Positions 44,332-52,283 of a stretch of DNA of 64,000 nucleotides are shown here, in pieces. The notes under the pieces were generated by a model. That model ran no database searches. It saw nothing but the letters and a program-made list of their open reading frames with translations, and was not told the DNA's origin. This stretch comes from Rubellimicrobium arenae (GTDB lineage Bacteria; Pseudomonadota; Alphaproteobacteria; Rhodobacterales; Rhodobacteraceae): the NCBI RefSeq assembly GCF_017916295.1, contig NZ_JAFMSS010000002.1:394324-458323 (forward strand), given 5' to 3'. The stretch's first letter is position 1. Each line of letters opens with the position of its first letter. A program made the translations under genes and the position numbers.

Positions 44332-44361
44332 TGAAAACCTCCAGTTCGAATGCCCGGGAGT

Positions 44362-44407
44362 GTCCATGGACGGCGCGAATCGGTCCAGTCTCGAATCTGT
44401 ACTGGAC
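44362..44407. promoter_or_regulatory. inverted repeats with GTCC half-sites in the divergent gap (candidate HxlR operator)
   Basis: GTCCATGGAC (44362-44371) is a perfect 10-bp palindrome, and GTCCAGT (44383-44389) with ACTGGAC (44401-44407) is a 7-bp inverted repeat with an 11-bp spacer. Both share GTCC/GGAC ends and lie midway between the two divergent starts, where a regulator would act on both genes. Confidence 0.5.
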
Positions 44408-44456
44408 GCGTGCCCCGTCGGGGCGCATTATCCGGCTGGTTCATGGGGAGGCGGGA

Positions 44457-45149
44457 ATGGGCTCCTCCTACGGCCAGTTCTGCCCTGTTTCTATGGCGGC
44501 CGAGGTCGTCTGCTCGCGCTGGACCATGCTTGTCGTCCGCGAGCTTCTTTGCGGCTCCACCCGGTTCAACGATCTCCGGCGCGGGGTGCCCCGCATGTCC
44601 CCGGCCCTCCTGTCCAAGCGCCTCAAGGAGTTGGAGCAGGCGGGCGTGGTCAGGGTCATGCCGACGGGGACGTCCGGCCTGAACGAGTATCGCCTGACCG
44701 AGGCCGGCGAGGAACTGCGGCCCCTCGTGATGAGCCTGGGCGACTGGGGGCACCGGTGGGTGGAGGCGCAACTGTCGCTGCGCAACCTGGATCCCACGCT
44801 GCTGATGTGGGACATCCGGCGCGGGATCGTGGCAGAGGCCTTTCCCCCGGGGCGTTCGACGGTTCAGTTCCTGTATCCCGAACTCGCCCCGCGGCATCGG
44901 AACTTCTGGCTTGTGGTCGAAGAGGGGGAGGCCGACCTCTGTTACCACGACCCCGGCTACGAGGTGGACCTTCTGGTGACGTGCGGTCTGCGGACCATGA
45001 CCGCCATCTGGATGGGCTACACGACGCTGAGGGCCGAGATCGCATCGGGCGCCATCGAGGTGGACGGGGCCCCGACGCTGGCGCGCTCCATGCCGACCTG
45101 GCTGGGGCTGTCGCCCTTTGCGAGAACGCCCCGGCCTTCGGTGGCATGA
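44457..45149 (+). CDS. HxlR-family transcriptional regulator with C-terminal SCP2-like domain
   Basis: Regulator of 230 residues. The HxlR winged helix spans ~1-100: FCPVSMAAEVVCSRWTMLVV begins it and RMSPALLSKRLKELEQAG is the recognition helix region. The C-terminal ~110 residues resemble a sterol-carrier (SCP2) type ligand pocket, seen in a subgroup of this family. A Cys pair (C9, C19) near the N-terminus could sense thiol stress. ATG is preceded by GGGGAGG. It is divergent from the acyl-CoA dehydrogenase homologue, its likely target. Confidence 0.87.
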   Translation: MGSSYGQFCPVSMAAEVVCSRWTMLVVRELLCGSTRFNDLRRGVPRMSPALLSKRLKELEQAGVVRVMPTGTSGLNEYRLTEAGEELRPLVMSLGDWGHRWVEAQLSLRNLDPTLLMWDIRRGIVAEAFPPGRSTVQFLYPELAPRHRNFWLVVEEGEADLCYHDPGYEVDLLVTCGLRTMTAIWMGYTTLRAEIASGAIEVDGAPTLARSMPTWLGLSPFARTPRPSVA

Positions 45150-45198
45150 CGCCGGGTTGGCCCTTGCTCCGGATCGTCCGGCATGGCCTCATCGCTCA

Positions 45199-45873
45199 AT
45201 GCGCCCTGCCCTTCTTGCCCTTGTGCTCCTTGCGGCCTGCGGACGGCCGCTGACCTCGAACGAGGTGGCCTTCCTGTCCGACTTGCACGGTCCCGCGCTC
45301 GACACCAGCCGCGTCCGCCTCCATGACGGGATCCAGCTCGGCTCGCCGCGCGTCGTGCCCGCCCCGCCCCGGCTGACCTGCCAGTCCCGCCTTTTCCCCC
45401 CGCCCCGGGGGGAGACGGTACGCGTTCACACCGGAGCCATCTCGATCTTCGAGGACGTCTACGTCCGGTCGGATCTTTACCGGGACGACATGGTGGAAGG
45501 ATGGCCGGAGGTCCTGCCCCTCGCGGATGCCATGCTTCTGGCGCATGAGATGGTCCACGCGTGGCAGTGGCAGAACAGGGGCCTGACGGGCTACTTCCCG
45601 CTGAAGGCCGCCTTCGAGCACGCCCGGGAGGCGGATCCCTACCTCTTCGAGCTGGATACCAGCGCCGATTACCTCGACTACGGCTACGAGCAGCAGGGCT
45701 CCATCATGGAGGAGTATGTCTGCTGCCGCACCCTGGCGCCCCATTCTCCCCGGACCGAGCGTCTCCACACGATGCTGTCCAGGTACTTTGCCCTGAAGCC
45801 GATTGATGAGCCGCTGACCGAATGGGTTGCGCTGCCCTGGGAGGGCGTGCAGGTCGAAGGCATCTGCGACTGA
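45199..45873 (+). CDS. lipoprotein with HExxH metallopeptidase-like motif
   Basis: A protein of 224 residues that begins with a lipoprotein signal (LVLLAAC, with the acylated Cys at 14), so it should sit in the periplasm on a membrane. At H116-E117-M-V-H120 it has HEMVH, an exact HExxH zinc motif set in LAHEMVHAWQW; the third ligand is not clear. I do not recognise a named family. The start is chosen because it gives the lipobox directly; a longer frame upstream overlaps the HxlR gene. The stop of the regulator is 50 bp before it, so it may share that transcript. Confidence 0.8.
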   Translation: MRPALLALVLLAACGRPLTSNEVAFLSDLHGPALDTSRVRLHDGIQLGSPRVVPAPPRLTCQSRLFPPPRGETVRVHTGAISIFEDVYVRSDLYRDDMVEGWPEVLPLADAMLLAHEMVHAWQWQNRGLTGYFPLKAAFEHAREADPYLFELDTSADYLDYGYEQQGSIMEEYVCCRTLAPHSPRTERLHTMLSRYFALKPIDEPLTEWVALPWEGVQVEGICD

Positions 45874-45884
45874 GCCAGCCGGCA

Positions 45885-45911
45885 CCGGCCCAACGCTGGT
45901 TCCGGGGCCGG
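45885..45911. terminator. candidate hairpin between convergent lipoprotein and cytochrome genes
   Basis: CCGGCCC and GGGCCGG form a 7-bp stem with a 13-nt loop, 12 bp after the lipoprotein stop. There is no T-tract. Confidence 0.4.
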
Positions 45912-45959
45912 GCCACGCCGCACCCAGGAGGGCGCATCCAAAGGGACCGCCTGCGGAGC

Positions 45960-46358
45960 CTATGGCTCCTGGATGCTCTCAAGGTAATCGGCGAGGGCCA
46001 GCAGCCGCTCGGGAATCGGCGTGCCGACGCCCGGGGTTTCCTCGACGATCACGGTATCGCCCATGTCGGTGGCCCCGAACTCGGGCATGGCGGGACTGAA
46101 ATGGGCTCCGCGCGCGAAGCCGTCGATGACGCTCATGACGTAGTCGCGCGGAAATGGGCCGCCATGACGCGCGGCGATGGTGGTGAGGTCGGCGGGACGT
46201 GGGTCGAGCCCGGCAGCCATGGCGCCCGTTCCCTTGGCGTCCACCCCATGGCAGCCGGCGCAGGACTCGAGAAAGGCATTGCGGCCCGACACGTCCTCGT
46301 GCGGGTCCGGCACGCAGGCCATGAGCGCCAGGGGCGCGAGAAGGATCAGACGGCGCAT
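45960..46358 (-). CDS. c-type cytochrome, lipoprotein-anchored
   Basis: A protein of 132 residues with a lipobox (LALMAC, Cys 15) and one haem-binding motif CAGCH at residues 33-37. The axial Met is probably in SPAMPEFGA near 95. It is a mono-haem class I cytochrome exposed to the periplasm, presumably carrying electrons to a terminal oxidase or reductase; the partner is not evident here. A longer frame adds 22 residues, but the start used has AGGAG in front and gives the signal sequence. The gene lies downstream of lolD on the same strand with a 62-bp gap. Confidence 0.88.
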   Translation of the reverse strand: MRRLILLAPLALMACVPDPHEDVSGRNAFLESCAGCHGVDAKGTGAMAAGLDPRPADLTTIAARHGGPFPRDYVMSVIDGFARGAHFSPAMPEFGATDMGDTVIVEETPGVGTPIPERLLALADYLESIQEP

Positions 46359-46420
46359 GTGGGCTCCTGCTCGTTTTGGTTCAGGCTGACCGCCAGGCTC
46401 CTGGGCCGCCTTGATCTGGA

Positions 46421-47101
46421 TCATGCCGGCACCACGTGCCCGCCGTCCAACCTGAGCACCCGGTCCATTCGGGCGGCCAACTGAAGGTTGTGCGTGGCGA
46501 TGAGTGCCGCGAGCCCCGTCGACCGCACCAGGACCATGAGGGCGTCGAACACCCGATCCGACGTCTCGGGGTCCAGGTTGCCGGTGGGCTCGTCCGCGAG
46601 GAGCAGCCGCGGCGCGTTGGCAAGCGCCCGGCAGAAGGCGACTCGCTGCTGCTCGCCCCCGGACAGGGCCGCCGGGCGATGGGCGGCCCGTGGCCGCACG
46701 CCCACCCGATCCATGAGGTCGAGGGCGCGGGCCTCGGCCTCGCGCCGGCTGGACCCATGGGCCAGTTGCGGCAGAACGATGTTCTCGAGCGCGGTGAACT
46801 CCGGCAGGAGGTGATGGAACTGATAGACGAACCCCACGAGGTCCCGCCGGGCCAGGGTTCTCGGGCGGTCGCCAAGCCGCGTCATGTCGGTTCCGCCAAG
46901 GACCACCTGCCCGTCGTCCGGCGCATCGAGCAGGCCCGCGATGTGGAGGAGCGTGGACTTGCCCGCGCCCGACGGTGCGACCAGGGCCACGACCTCGCCC
47001 GCCGCGATGGTCAGGTCCACGCCGCGCAGCACGTCCACGGCATTGGGCCTTCCGGCGTTGTAGGTCTTCCGGACGCCCCGAAGGGCCAGGGCCTCATTCA
47101 T
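46421..47101 (-). CDS. lolD: lipoprotein-releasing system ATP-binding protein LolD
   Basis: ATPase of the LolCDE complex that extracts outer-membrane lipoproteins from the inner membrane. In 226 residues it has Walker A APSGAGKST near 43, the LolD-type HHLLPEFTALENI region near 95, the signature LSGGEQQRVAFCRAL near 145 and Walker B LLLADEPTGNLD near 167. The start overlaps the lolC stop by 8 nt. The assignment rests on the adjacent FtsX-type permease gene and the MacB/LolD subfamily features. Confidence 0.93.
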   Translation of the reverse strand: MNEALALRGVRKTYNAGRPNAVDVLRGVDLTIAAGEVVALVAPSGAGKSTLLHIAGLLDAPDDGQVVLGGTDMTRLGDRPRTLARRDLVGFVYQFHHLLPEFTALENIVLPQLAHGSSRREAEARALDLMDRVGVRPRAAHRPAALSGGEQQRVAFCRALANAPRLLLADEPTGNLDPETSDRVFDALMVLVRSTGLAALIATHNLQLAARMDRVLRLDGGHVVPA

Positions 47102-48380
47102 AGCGCAGCGCCTCGACGGGGTTCATGCGCGCCGCGCGGCGGGCCGGAAAGAGGGTCACGACCCAGGACAGGACGAGCGACAGCATCACGGCCGACAGCA
47201 CGTCGCCGGCCTCCAGCTTGGCGGGCAGGCGGTAAAGGCCCCGGATCGAGGGATCCCAGACCCCCCCGCCGGACAGGTAGTTCACGGCGGCGAAGATCGG
47301 ATCGATCCAGATCGCGAAGGCGCATCCCAGGATCACGCCGAGGATGGTTCCCAGTGTGCCGATGCTGGCCCCGCACAGGAAGAACACCCGAAGGATCGCC
47401 CCTTCCGTCAGCCCCATGGTGCGCAGGATGCCAATGTCGCGTCCCTTGTTCTTCACCAGCATGATCAGGCCCGAGATGATGTTCATCGACGCGATCAGCA
47501 CCAGGACCGAAAGGATGACGAACATCACGTTGTCCTCGACGGTAAGGGCGCTCAGGAACGCGCCGGAGGAGTCCTTCCACGTCCAAGCATAGGCATTCGG
47601 TCCGGCGGCCTTCAGGATCGGGGGGACAAGCGGCTCGATGGCATCGGGATCGGACACCATCACCTCGATCTCGTCGGCCACGCCGTCGCGGTTGAAGAAG
47701 CTCTGGGCTTCGGGCAACGGCAGATAGGCGCGGGTGCGGTCGATGTCGTAGCGGCCGGCGGTGAAGATGTACGTCACCTCGTAGGCCGACACGCGCGGCG
47801 ACACCCCCATCGGCGTGCGCGCGCCGTCCGGCGAGATGATGCGGATGCGGTCCCCCACGCTGACGCCCAGCTCCCGGGCAATGCCCGAGCCGATGGCGAT
47901 CCCGTCGGGAAAGCGGGCGAGGTCGCCCTCGGCCTCCTCGGGACGGGCGATGCGGGGAATGGCGGCGAGATCCCCGGGCGCGATGCCCAGGACCTCCATC
48001 CCGGCGTTGCGTCCCTGGAACGTCGCCATCACCTGACCCCGCACCAGCGGCGCGGCACGCGTCACCCCCGGCACCTGCCCGATCCGGTCCGCCATGGCCG
48101 CGGCGTCCGGGATGGTCCGGATCTCCTGCCCCTGGGGGCCGAGCGTGGGGGCGGTGTAGATGGTGACATGGGCGTTCGAGCCCAGGATCGTGTCGACGAA
48201 CTCCTCGCGGAACCCCGAGCGGACGGCCAGCGTGGCGATCAGCGCGAAGACGGCCAGGGTCACCCCCACGAGGGAGATCCAGGTCATGACCGAGACGCCC
48301 CCCTCGGCGCGGCGAGCCCGGAGATACCGCCAGGCGATCATCCATTCATAGGGGGCGAAGGGGGCGGGGCTGCGGGCCAT
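47094..48380 (-). CDS. lolC: lipoprotein-releasing system permease (LolC/LolE type)
   Basis: Inner-membrane permease of 428 residues with four helices. The first is near 30-52, followed by a ~230-residue periplasmic domain, and then three helices make the FtsX domain at the C-terminus with ILRTMGLTEGAILRVFF near 320. Alphaproteobacteria often have a single LolC/E (LolF) protein that works as a homodimer, and only one such gene is present here. The start ATG follows AAAGGA; a longer frame would add 17 residues. lolD follows with overlap. proS, often its upstream neighbour in related genomes, is 2.5 kb away behind three other genes. Confidence 0.92.
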   Translation of the reverse strand: MARSPAPFAPYEWMIAWRYLRARRAEGGVSVMTWISLVGVTLAVFALIATLAVRSGFREEFVDTILGSNAHVTIYTAPTLGPQGQEIRTIPDAAAMADRIGQVPGVTRAAPLVRGQVMATFQGRNAGMEVLGIAPGDLAAIPRIARPEEAEGDLARFPDGIAIGSGIARELGVSVGDRIRIISPDGARTPMGVSPRVSAYEVTYIFTAGRYDIDRTRAYLPLPEAQSFFNRDGVADEIEVMVSDPDAIEPLVPPILKAAGPNAYAWTWKDSSGAFLSALTVEDNVMFVILSVLVLIASMNIISGLIMLVKNKGRDIGILRTMGLTEGAILRVFFLCGASIGTLGTILGVILGCAFAIWIDPIFAAVNYLSGGGVWDPSIRGLYRLPAKLEAGDVLSAVMLSLVLSWVVTLFPARRAARMNPVEALRYE

Positions 48381-48562
48381 GGGGGTCCTTTCGGTCGCGC
48401 GGACCATGCCGCCGGGGGCAGGCAAGGTCAACGCAGGGCCGCCTGACGCCGGTTCGCATTCACGCCATCGCAGGGACAGCGGGCCAGGCGGATCGCCGCG
48501 AGGCTCCGCAACCCTCCTGCGGTCCGCTGCGTTTGGGTGTCGTCAGCGGAAAGGAGCGGACC

Positions 48563-49201
48563 ATGGCCGAGGCGCAACGGACGGACCCCAGGCTTTGGGA
48601 GAAGGTGAAGGCCGAGGTCACGGCAGGCGCCAAGGGGGGCGACCCGGGCGAGTGGTCGGCGCGCAAGGCCCAGATGGCCGTGCAGGAATACAAGCGCCGG
48701 GGCGGCGGCTACGACGAATCCGGGCCGTCGCAGGACGAGACCGATCTTCACCACTGGACCGAGGAGGACTGGGGGACCAAGTCCGGCCACGAGAGCGGCG
48801 AGACCGGGGAACGCTATCTGCCCAAGCTCGTCAGGATGCTCCTGACCGAGGAGGAGTACGCCCGCACGACCGCCAAGAAGCGGGGCGGCCGGCTCCAGTT
48901 CGTGGACCAGCCCGAGGATATCCGGGAAAAGGCCGCAAGGATCCGCAAGGATGGCCCCACCAAGGCCATGCTGGATGCGCGGGCCAGGGAGCTGCGGATC
49001 GAGGGCCGCTCATCCATGGACGAGAAGCGGCTGCTCAGGGCCATCGAGGAAGCCACGGACGAGAATGGCCGCGCCCAGGGCTCTCCCTCAAGCCTCCGCG
49101 ACCGGAGCAAGGCCGACCTCCTGACCCTCGCGAGGGAGCGGGGTCTGGAGGGGCGGTCGCGGATGACCAAGGACGAGCTGGCACGGGCTCTGGCGGGCTG
49201 A
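48563..49201 (+). CDS. DUF5872-like protein with C-terminal SAP/Rho-N-type helical repeats
   Basis: Highly charged cytoplasmic protein of 212 residues. The N-terminal ~115 residues match, from memory, the DUF5872 pattern: KVTAG-like start, KGGDPGEWSARKAQMAVQEY, the KRRGGGYD turn, WTEEDWGTKSG, and LTEEEYARTTAKKR. The C-terminus has two helix-loop-helix units, ELRIEGRSSMDEKRLLRAI and LARERGLEGRSRMTKDELAR, of the kind found in SAP and Rho N-terminal domains that bind nucleic acid. The function is unknown; a nucleic-acid-associated stress protein is plausible. ATG follows AAAGGAG. It is divergent from lolC and convergent with the ThuA gene. Confidence 0.8.
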   Translation: MAEAQRTDPRLWEKVKAEVTAGAKGGDPGEWSARKAQMAVQEYKRRGGGYDESGPSQDETDLHHWTEEDWGTKSGHESGETGERYLPKLVRMLLTEEEYARTTAKKRGGRLQFVDQPEDIREKAARIRKDGPTKAMLDARARELRIEGRSSMDEKRLLRAIEEATDENGRAQGSPSSLRDRSKADLLTLARERGLEGRSRMTKDELARALAG

Positions 49202-49207
49202 TCTCCC

Positions 49208-49921
49208 CTACCAGTGGCTGCCGGGGCTCTGGAACCGGTCCACCCCCTGCCCCTCGGCTTGGGCCTTGCCCTGCGCGGCCCAGAGGAGACCACGGCGAAG
49301 CATCTCGAAGGGCGCGCCGCCGGCGATCACGTCCGCCTTGTGACCCAACGCGTTATAGTAGACCCGCCCCAGGCCCCAGGCGCGGGTCCAGGCGACCGGC
49401 ATCTGCACCGGACCGTTGGAGGAATGATACCACGGCACCGTGGGGAAGGTCGTGGTGGCCAGGATACGGTTGGCCGGGTCCACATGGAGGTAGTACTGCT
49501 CCGTGGTGACCTCGAAGTCGCCGATCCCCTGCACGAGTTCGTGGTCGGGCTGCGTGATGCGGACCGTGTAGCGCTGGCCATCGCCCCCCGGATGCGCGAC
49601 CCACTGCCCCCCCGTGATGAACTGCCAGAGGGGATTGCCCCGGAAGGCGTCGCACATCCCGCCATGACAGCCCGCGATCCCCGTGCCGCGCGCCACCGCC
49701 TCGGAGACATTGGTCGCACGCTCGCGCGATAGCTCGCTCATGGTCCAGACCGGCACGATAAGGTCGAGGGAGCGCAGCCCCTCGGGGTCATCGAACATGT
49801 CGAGCGAGTCCGTGACCCTGACTTCCAGGCCCTCGGCCTCCAGCATCCGCCGAAAGACCTCGGCCACGCGGTCGGGCTCGTGTCCCGGCCAGCCTCCCCA
49901 GGTGATGAGCGCTCGGGTCAT
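49208..49921 (-). CDS. ThuA domain protein
   Basis: A protein of 237 residues with a class I glutamine-amidotransferase-like (flavodoxin-like) fold of the ThuA family, linked to trehalose or other sugar catabolism. The start ALITWGGWPGHEP, the GTGIAGCHGGMCDAF segment near 80 (Cys in the elbow position) and the C-terminal GRVYYNALGHKAD match the family. ATG follows GGGAGGAG and AAGGA. No sugar transporter genes are adjacent; treZ is 41 kb away, so no pathway link is claimed. It is convergent with the DUF5872-like gene, 6 bp between stops. Confidence 0.88.
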   Translation of the reverse strand: MTRALITWGGWPGHEPDRVAEVFRRMLEAEGLEVRVTDSLDMFDDPEGLRSLDLIVPVWTMSELSRERATNVSEAVARGTGIAGCHGGMCDAFRGNPLWQFITGGQWVAHPGGDGQRYTVRITQPDHELVQGIGDFEVTTEQYYLHVDPANRILATTTFPTVPWYHSSNGPVQMPVAWTRAWGLGRVYYNALGHKADVIAGGAPFEMLRRGLLWAAQGKAQAEGQGVDRFQSPGSHW

Positions 49922-50014
49922 GATTTCCTTACTCCTCCCGTGCATCCGGCATTGTTAACCAGATGACATTCTATCCGAAACCCAATGACCCATTGTTATC
50001 CATAGAGGATTCAA

Positions 50015-50770
50015 ATGAAGCTTCAGGCTCTGCTATCCGTCCTTGCCGTCGCGGCAGCCACCAGCGCCCATGCGGTGCCGGTCACCTGGGTCGATTGGGA
50101 TCGCAACCAGACCTGCGATGCAAGTGGCTGCACCGTTCTGGGCACCATCGGCACCGGCGACCATGCGGTGGACGTGACGTATCACACCACCAGCACGGGG
50201 TTCGCGTTCCTCAACAGCGGCGCGGATTCCGAGACGGACTACTGGGAGTCGGTCGGCTCGGGCGGGTCGCCCTACACCAGCTCGGGTCCCAAGGGGAACG
50301 ACAACGGCCCGACCGACACCGACATGATCGGTTTGACGCAGGCCGGCCTGCACAGCTTCACCTTCAGCGCTCCGGTCGAGGACATCTACTTCGCCTTCGT
50401 CAGCGCCAACGGGAACACCTTCAGCTTCAGCTCGGCCATCGAGCTTCTGAGCTCCGCTGGCGAGAACGTGGACGGGACCGGGAAGGACGCCTGCGGCTCC
50501 TGGGGGTGCGGCACCGTCAGCATCCAGAACGGCACCGACATGGTGGGCGGCGGCGAGGCCAGCGGCGTCGTGCTGATGAGCGGAGAGTTCACGACCTTCT
50601 CGTTCACCAACGAGGCCGAGTTCTGGCACGGCTTCACCTTCGGGGCGGCCGGTTGGACGGACGGGTCGGGCGGCGGGGAGGATCCGGCTCCGGTCCCGCT
50701 CCCGGCGACGGGCGTGCTGCTGCTGGGCGGTCTGGGTGGCCTGGGCGCACTTCGGCGCCTGCGCCGCTGA
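50015..50770 (+). CDS. exported protein with VPLPA-CTERM sorting signal
   Basis: A protein of 251 residues with an N-terminal signal peptide (residues 1-20, ending AHA). Its Gly/Ser/Thr/Asp-rich body has few charged basic residues and paired cysteines. The C-terminus is VPLPATGVLLLGGLGGLGAL followed by RRLRR. That is the VPLPA-CTERM layout: motif, transmembrane helix, Arg cluster. In Rhodobacterales this marks cargo for an exosortase, related to PEP-CTERM sorting and often tied to exopolysaccharide. No exosortase gene is in the window. The function of the mature domain is unknown. Confidence 0.88.
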   Translation: MKLQALLSVLAVAAATSAHAVPVTWVDWDRNQTCDASGCTVLGTIGTGDHAVDVTYHTTSTGFAFLNSGADSETDYWESVGSGGSPYTSSGPKGNDNGPTDTDMIGLTQAGLHSFTFSAPVEDIYFAFVSANGNTFSFSSAIELLSSAGENVDGTGKDACGSWGCGTVSIQNGTDMVGGGEASGVVLMSGEFTTFSFTNEAEFWHGFTFGAAGWTDGSGGGEDPAPVPLPATGVLLLGGLGGLGALRRLRR

Positions 50771-50791
50771 CAGCGATCCGCAGAACGAAGG

Positions 50792-50821
50792 ACGGCCGCG
50801 GCGGATCCCCGTCGCGGCCGT
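50792..50821. terminator. hairpin between convergent VPLPA-CTERM gene and proS
   Basis: ACGGCCGCG and CGCGGCCGT form a perfect 9-bp stem with a 12-nt loop, 21 bp after one stop and 22 bp from the other. It is likely used in both directions. Confidence 0.7.
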
Positions 50822-50843
50822 GTTCCATCGTTCGCTCGGGCGA

Positions 50844-52181
50844 TCAGACGCCCGCGTAGATCTCCGTGACCCTGGCGATCGCGGCCTCGGGCGACATCTC
50901 CTCGCTCTCGCCGGTGCGGCGGGAGGTGAGCTCCACGACGCCGTTCTTGAGGCCGCGCGGCCCCACGGTGATCCGCCACGGCAGGCCGATGAGGTCGGTG
51001 GTCGCGAACTTCTCGCCCGCGCGGGCGTCGCGGTCGTCATAGAGGGGGTCGAGGCCGCGCGACCTCAGGCCCTGGTAGATCGCCTCGCAGGCCGCATCGG
51101 CGTCGGTGTCCCCTTGCTTGAGGTTGACGATGGCGGCGTGGAACGGGGTCACGCCCTCGGGCCAGATGATGCCCTTGTCATCGTGGCTGGCCTCGATGAT
51201 GGCGCCCAGGAGCCGCGACACGCCGATCCCGTGCGATCCCATGTGGACCGGCACCTTGCTGCCGTCCGGCATCGTCACGGTCGCGCCCATCGGCTCGGAG
51301 TACTTGGTGCCGAAGTAGAAGATCTGCCCGACCTCGATGCCGCGGCCGACCTTGCGCCGCTCTTCCGGGATCTGGTCGAAGAGCGCGGAGTCGTGCGTCT
51401 CGTCGGTGCGGGCGTAAAGGGTCGTGAACTCCTGGCAGATGGCGGCCACCTGCGCGGGATCGTCGTAGTTCACGCTGCGCGAGCCCAGCTCCAGGTCGGT
51501 CACGGCGGAGTCGTAGAAGACCTCGGATTCGCCGGTGGAGGCCAGCACCAGGAACTCGTGGGTGTTGTCGCCGCCGATGGGGCCGGAGGCCGCGCGCATC
51601 GGGATGGCCGTCAGGCCCATGCGTTCATAGGTCCGCAGATAGCTGACCATGTGGCGGTTGTAGGCGTGGATCGCCTGCTCCTTGTCCACGTCGAAGTTGT
51701 AGCCGTCCTTCATCAGGAACTCGCGCCCGCGCATGACGCCGAAGCGGGGGCGCATCTCGTCCCGGAACTTCCACTGGATGTGGTAGAGCGTGAGCGGCAG
51801 GTCCTTGTAGCTGTTCACGTGGCTCCGGAAGATGTCGGTGATCATCTCCTCGTTGGTGGGGCCGTAAAGCAGCTCGCGCTTCTGGCGGTCGGTGATGCGG
51901 AGCATCTCCTCGCCGTAGTCGTCGTAGCGGCCGGATTCGCGCCAAAGGTCCGCCGTCTGCAGCGTCGGCATCAGGAGCGGGATGTGCCCGGCGCGCTGCT
52001 GCTCCTCGTGGACGATCTGTTCGACCCGGCGCAGGACCTTGAAGCCGAGGGGCAGCCAGGAATAGATGCCCGCCGCCTGCTGCTTGATCATGCCCGCGCG
52101 CAGCATGTAGCGGTGCGAGACGATCTGCGCCTCCGCCGGATTTTCCTTGAGCACGGGGAGGAAGTAGCGGGTCAGGCGCAT
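50844..52181 (-). CDS. proS: proline--tRNA ligase (short alphaproteobacterial type)
   Basis: Class II aminoacyl-tRNA synthetase of 445 residues that charges tRNA-Pro. Motif 1 and the catalytic region (GIYSWLPLGFKVLRR near 40; YHIQWKFRDEMRPRFGVMRG near 130) and the C-terminal anticodon-binding domain (GLPWRITVGPRGL near 410) are present. At 445 residues it lacks the ~180-residue editing insertion of the E. coli enzyme, so a free-standing Ala-tRNA-Pro deacylase should exist elsewhere. A longer frame would add 21 residues, but MRLTRYFLP is the family start. Confidence 0.95.
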   Translation of the reverse strand: MRLTRYFLPVLKENPAEAQIVSHRYMLRAGMIKQQAAGIYSWLPLGFKVLRRVEQIVHEEQQRAGHIPLLMPTLQTADLWRESGRYDDYGEEMLRITDRQKRELLYGPTNEEMITDIFRSHVNSYKDLPLTLYHIQWKFRDEMRPRFGVMRGREFLMKDGYNFDVDKEQAIHAYNRHMVSYLRTYERMGLTAIPMRAASGPIGGDNTHEFLVLASTGESEVFYDSAVTDLELGSRSVNYDDPAQVAAICQEFTTLYARTDETHDSALFDQIPEERRKVGRGIEVGQIFYFGTKYSEPMGATVTMPDGSKVPVHMGSHGIGVSRLLGAIIEASHDDKGIIWPEGVTPFHAAIVNLKQGDTDADAACEAIYQGLRSRGLDPLYDDRDARAGEKFATTDLIGLPWRITVGPRGLKNGVVELTSRRTGESEEMSPEAAIARVTEIYAGV

Positions 52182-52233
52182 GAGGTGTCCTAGCGGCGAG
52201 AACTCGGGTCGGGACCGTTTAGGACAAGGAAAC

Positions 52234-52263
52234 GGGCCGGGCAAGCGCGCGCCTGCCCGGCCC
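52234..52263 (-). terminator. terminator of the CcoN-like gene
   Basis: GGGCCGGGCA and TGCCCGGCCC form a perfect 10-bp stem with a 10-nt loop. On the minus strand it ends with CGTTTCCTT. It lies after the CcoN-like gene and before proS, separating the two transcripts. Confidence 0.75.
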
Positions 52264-52283
52264 TCACTCGTTACTCCCCGGGG

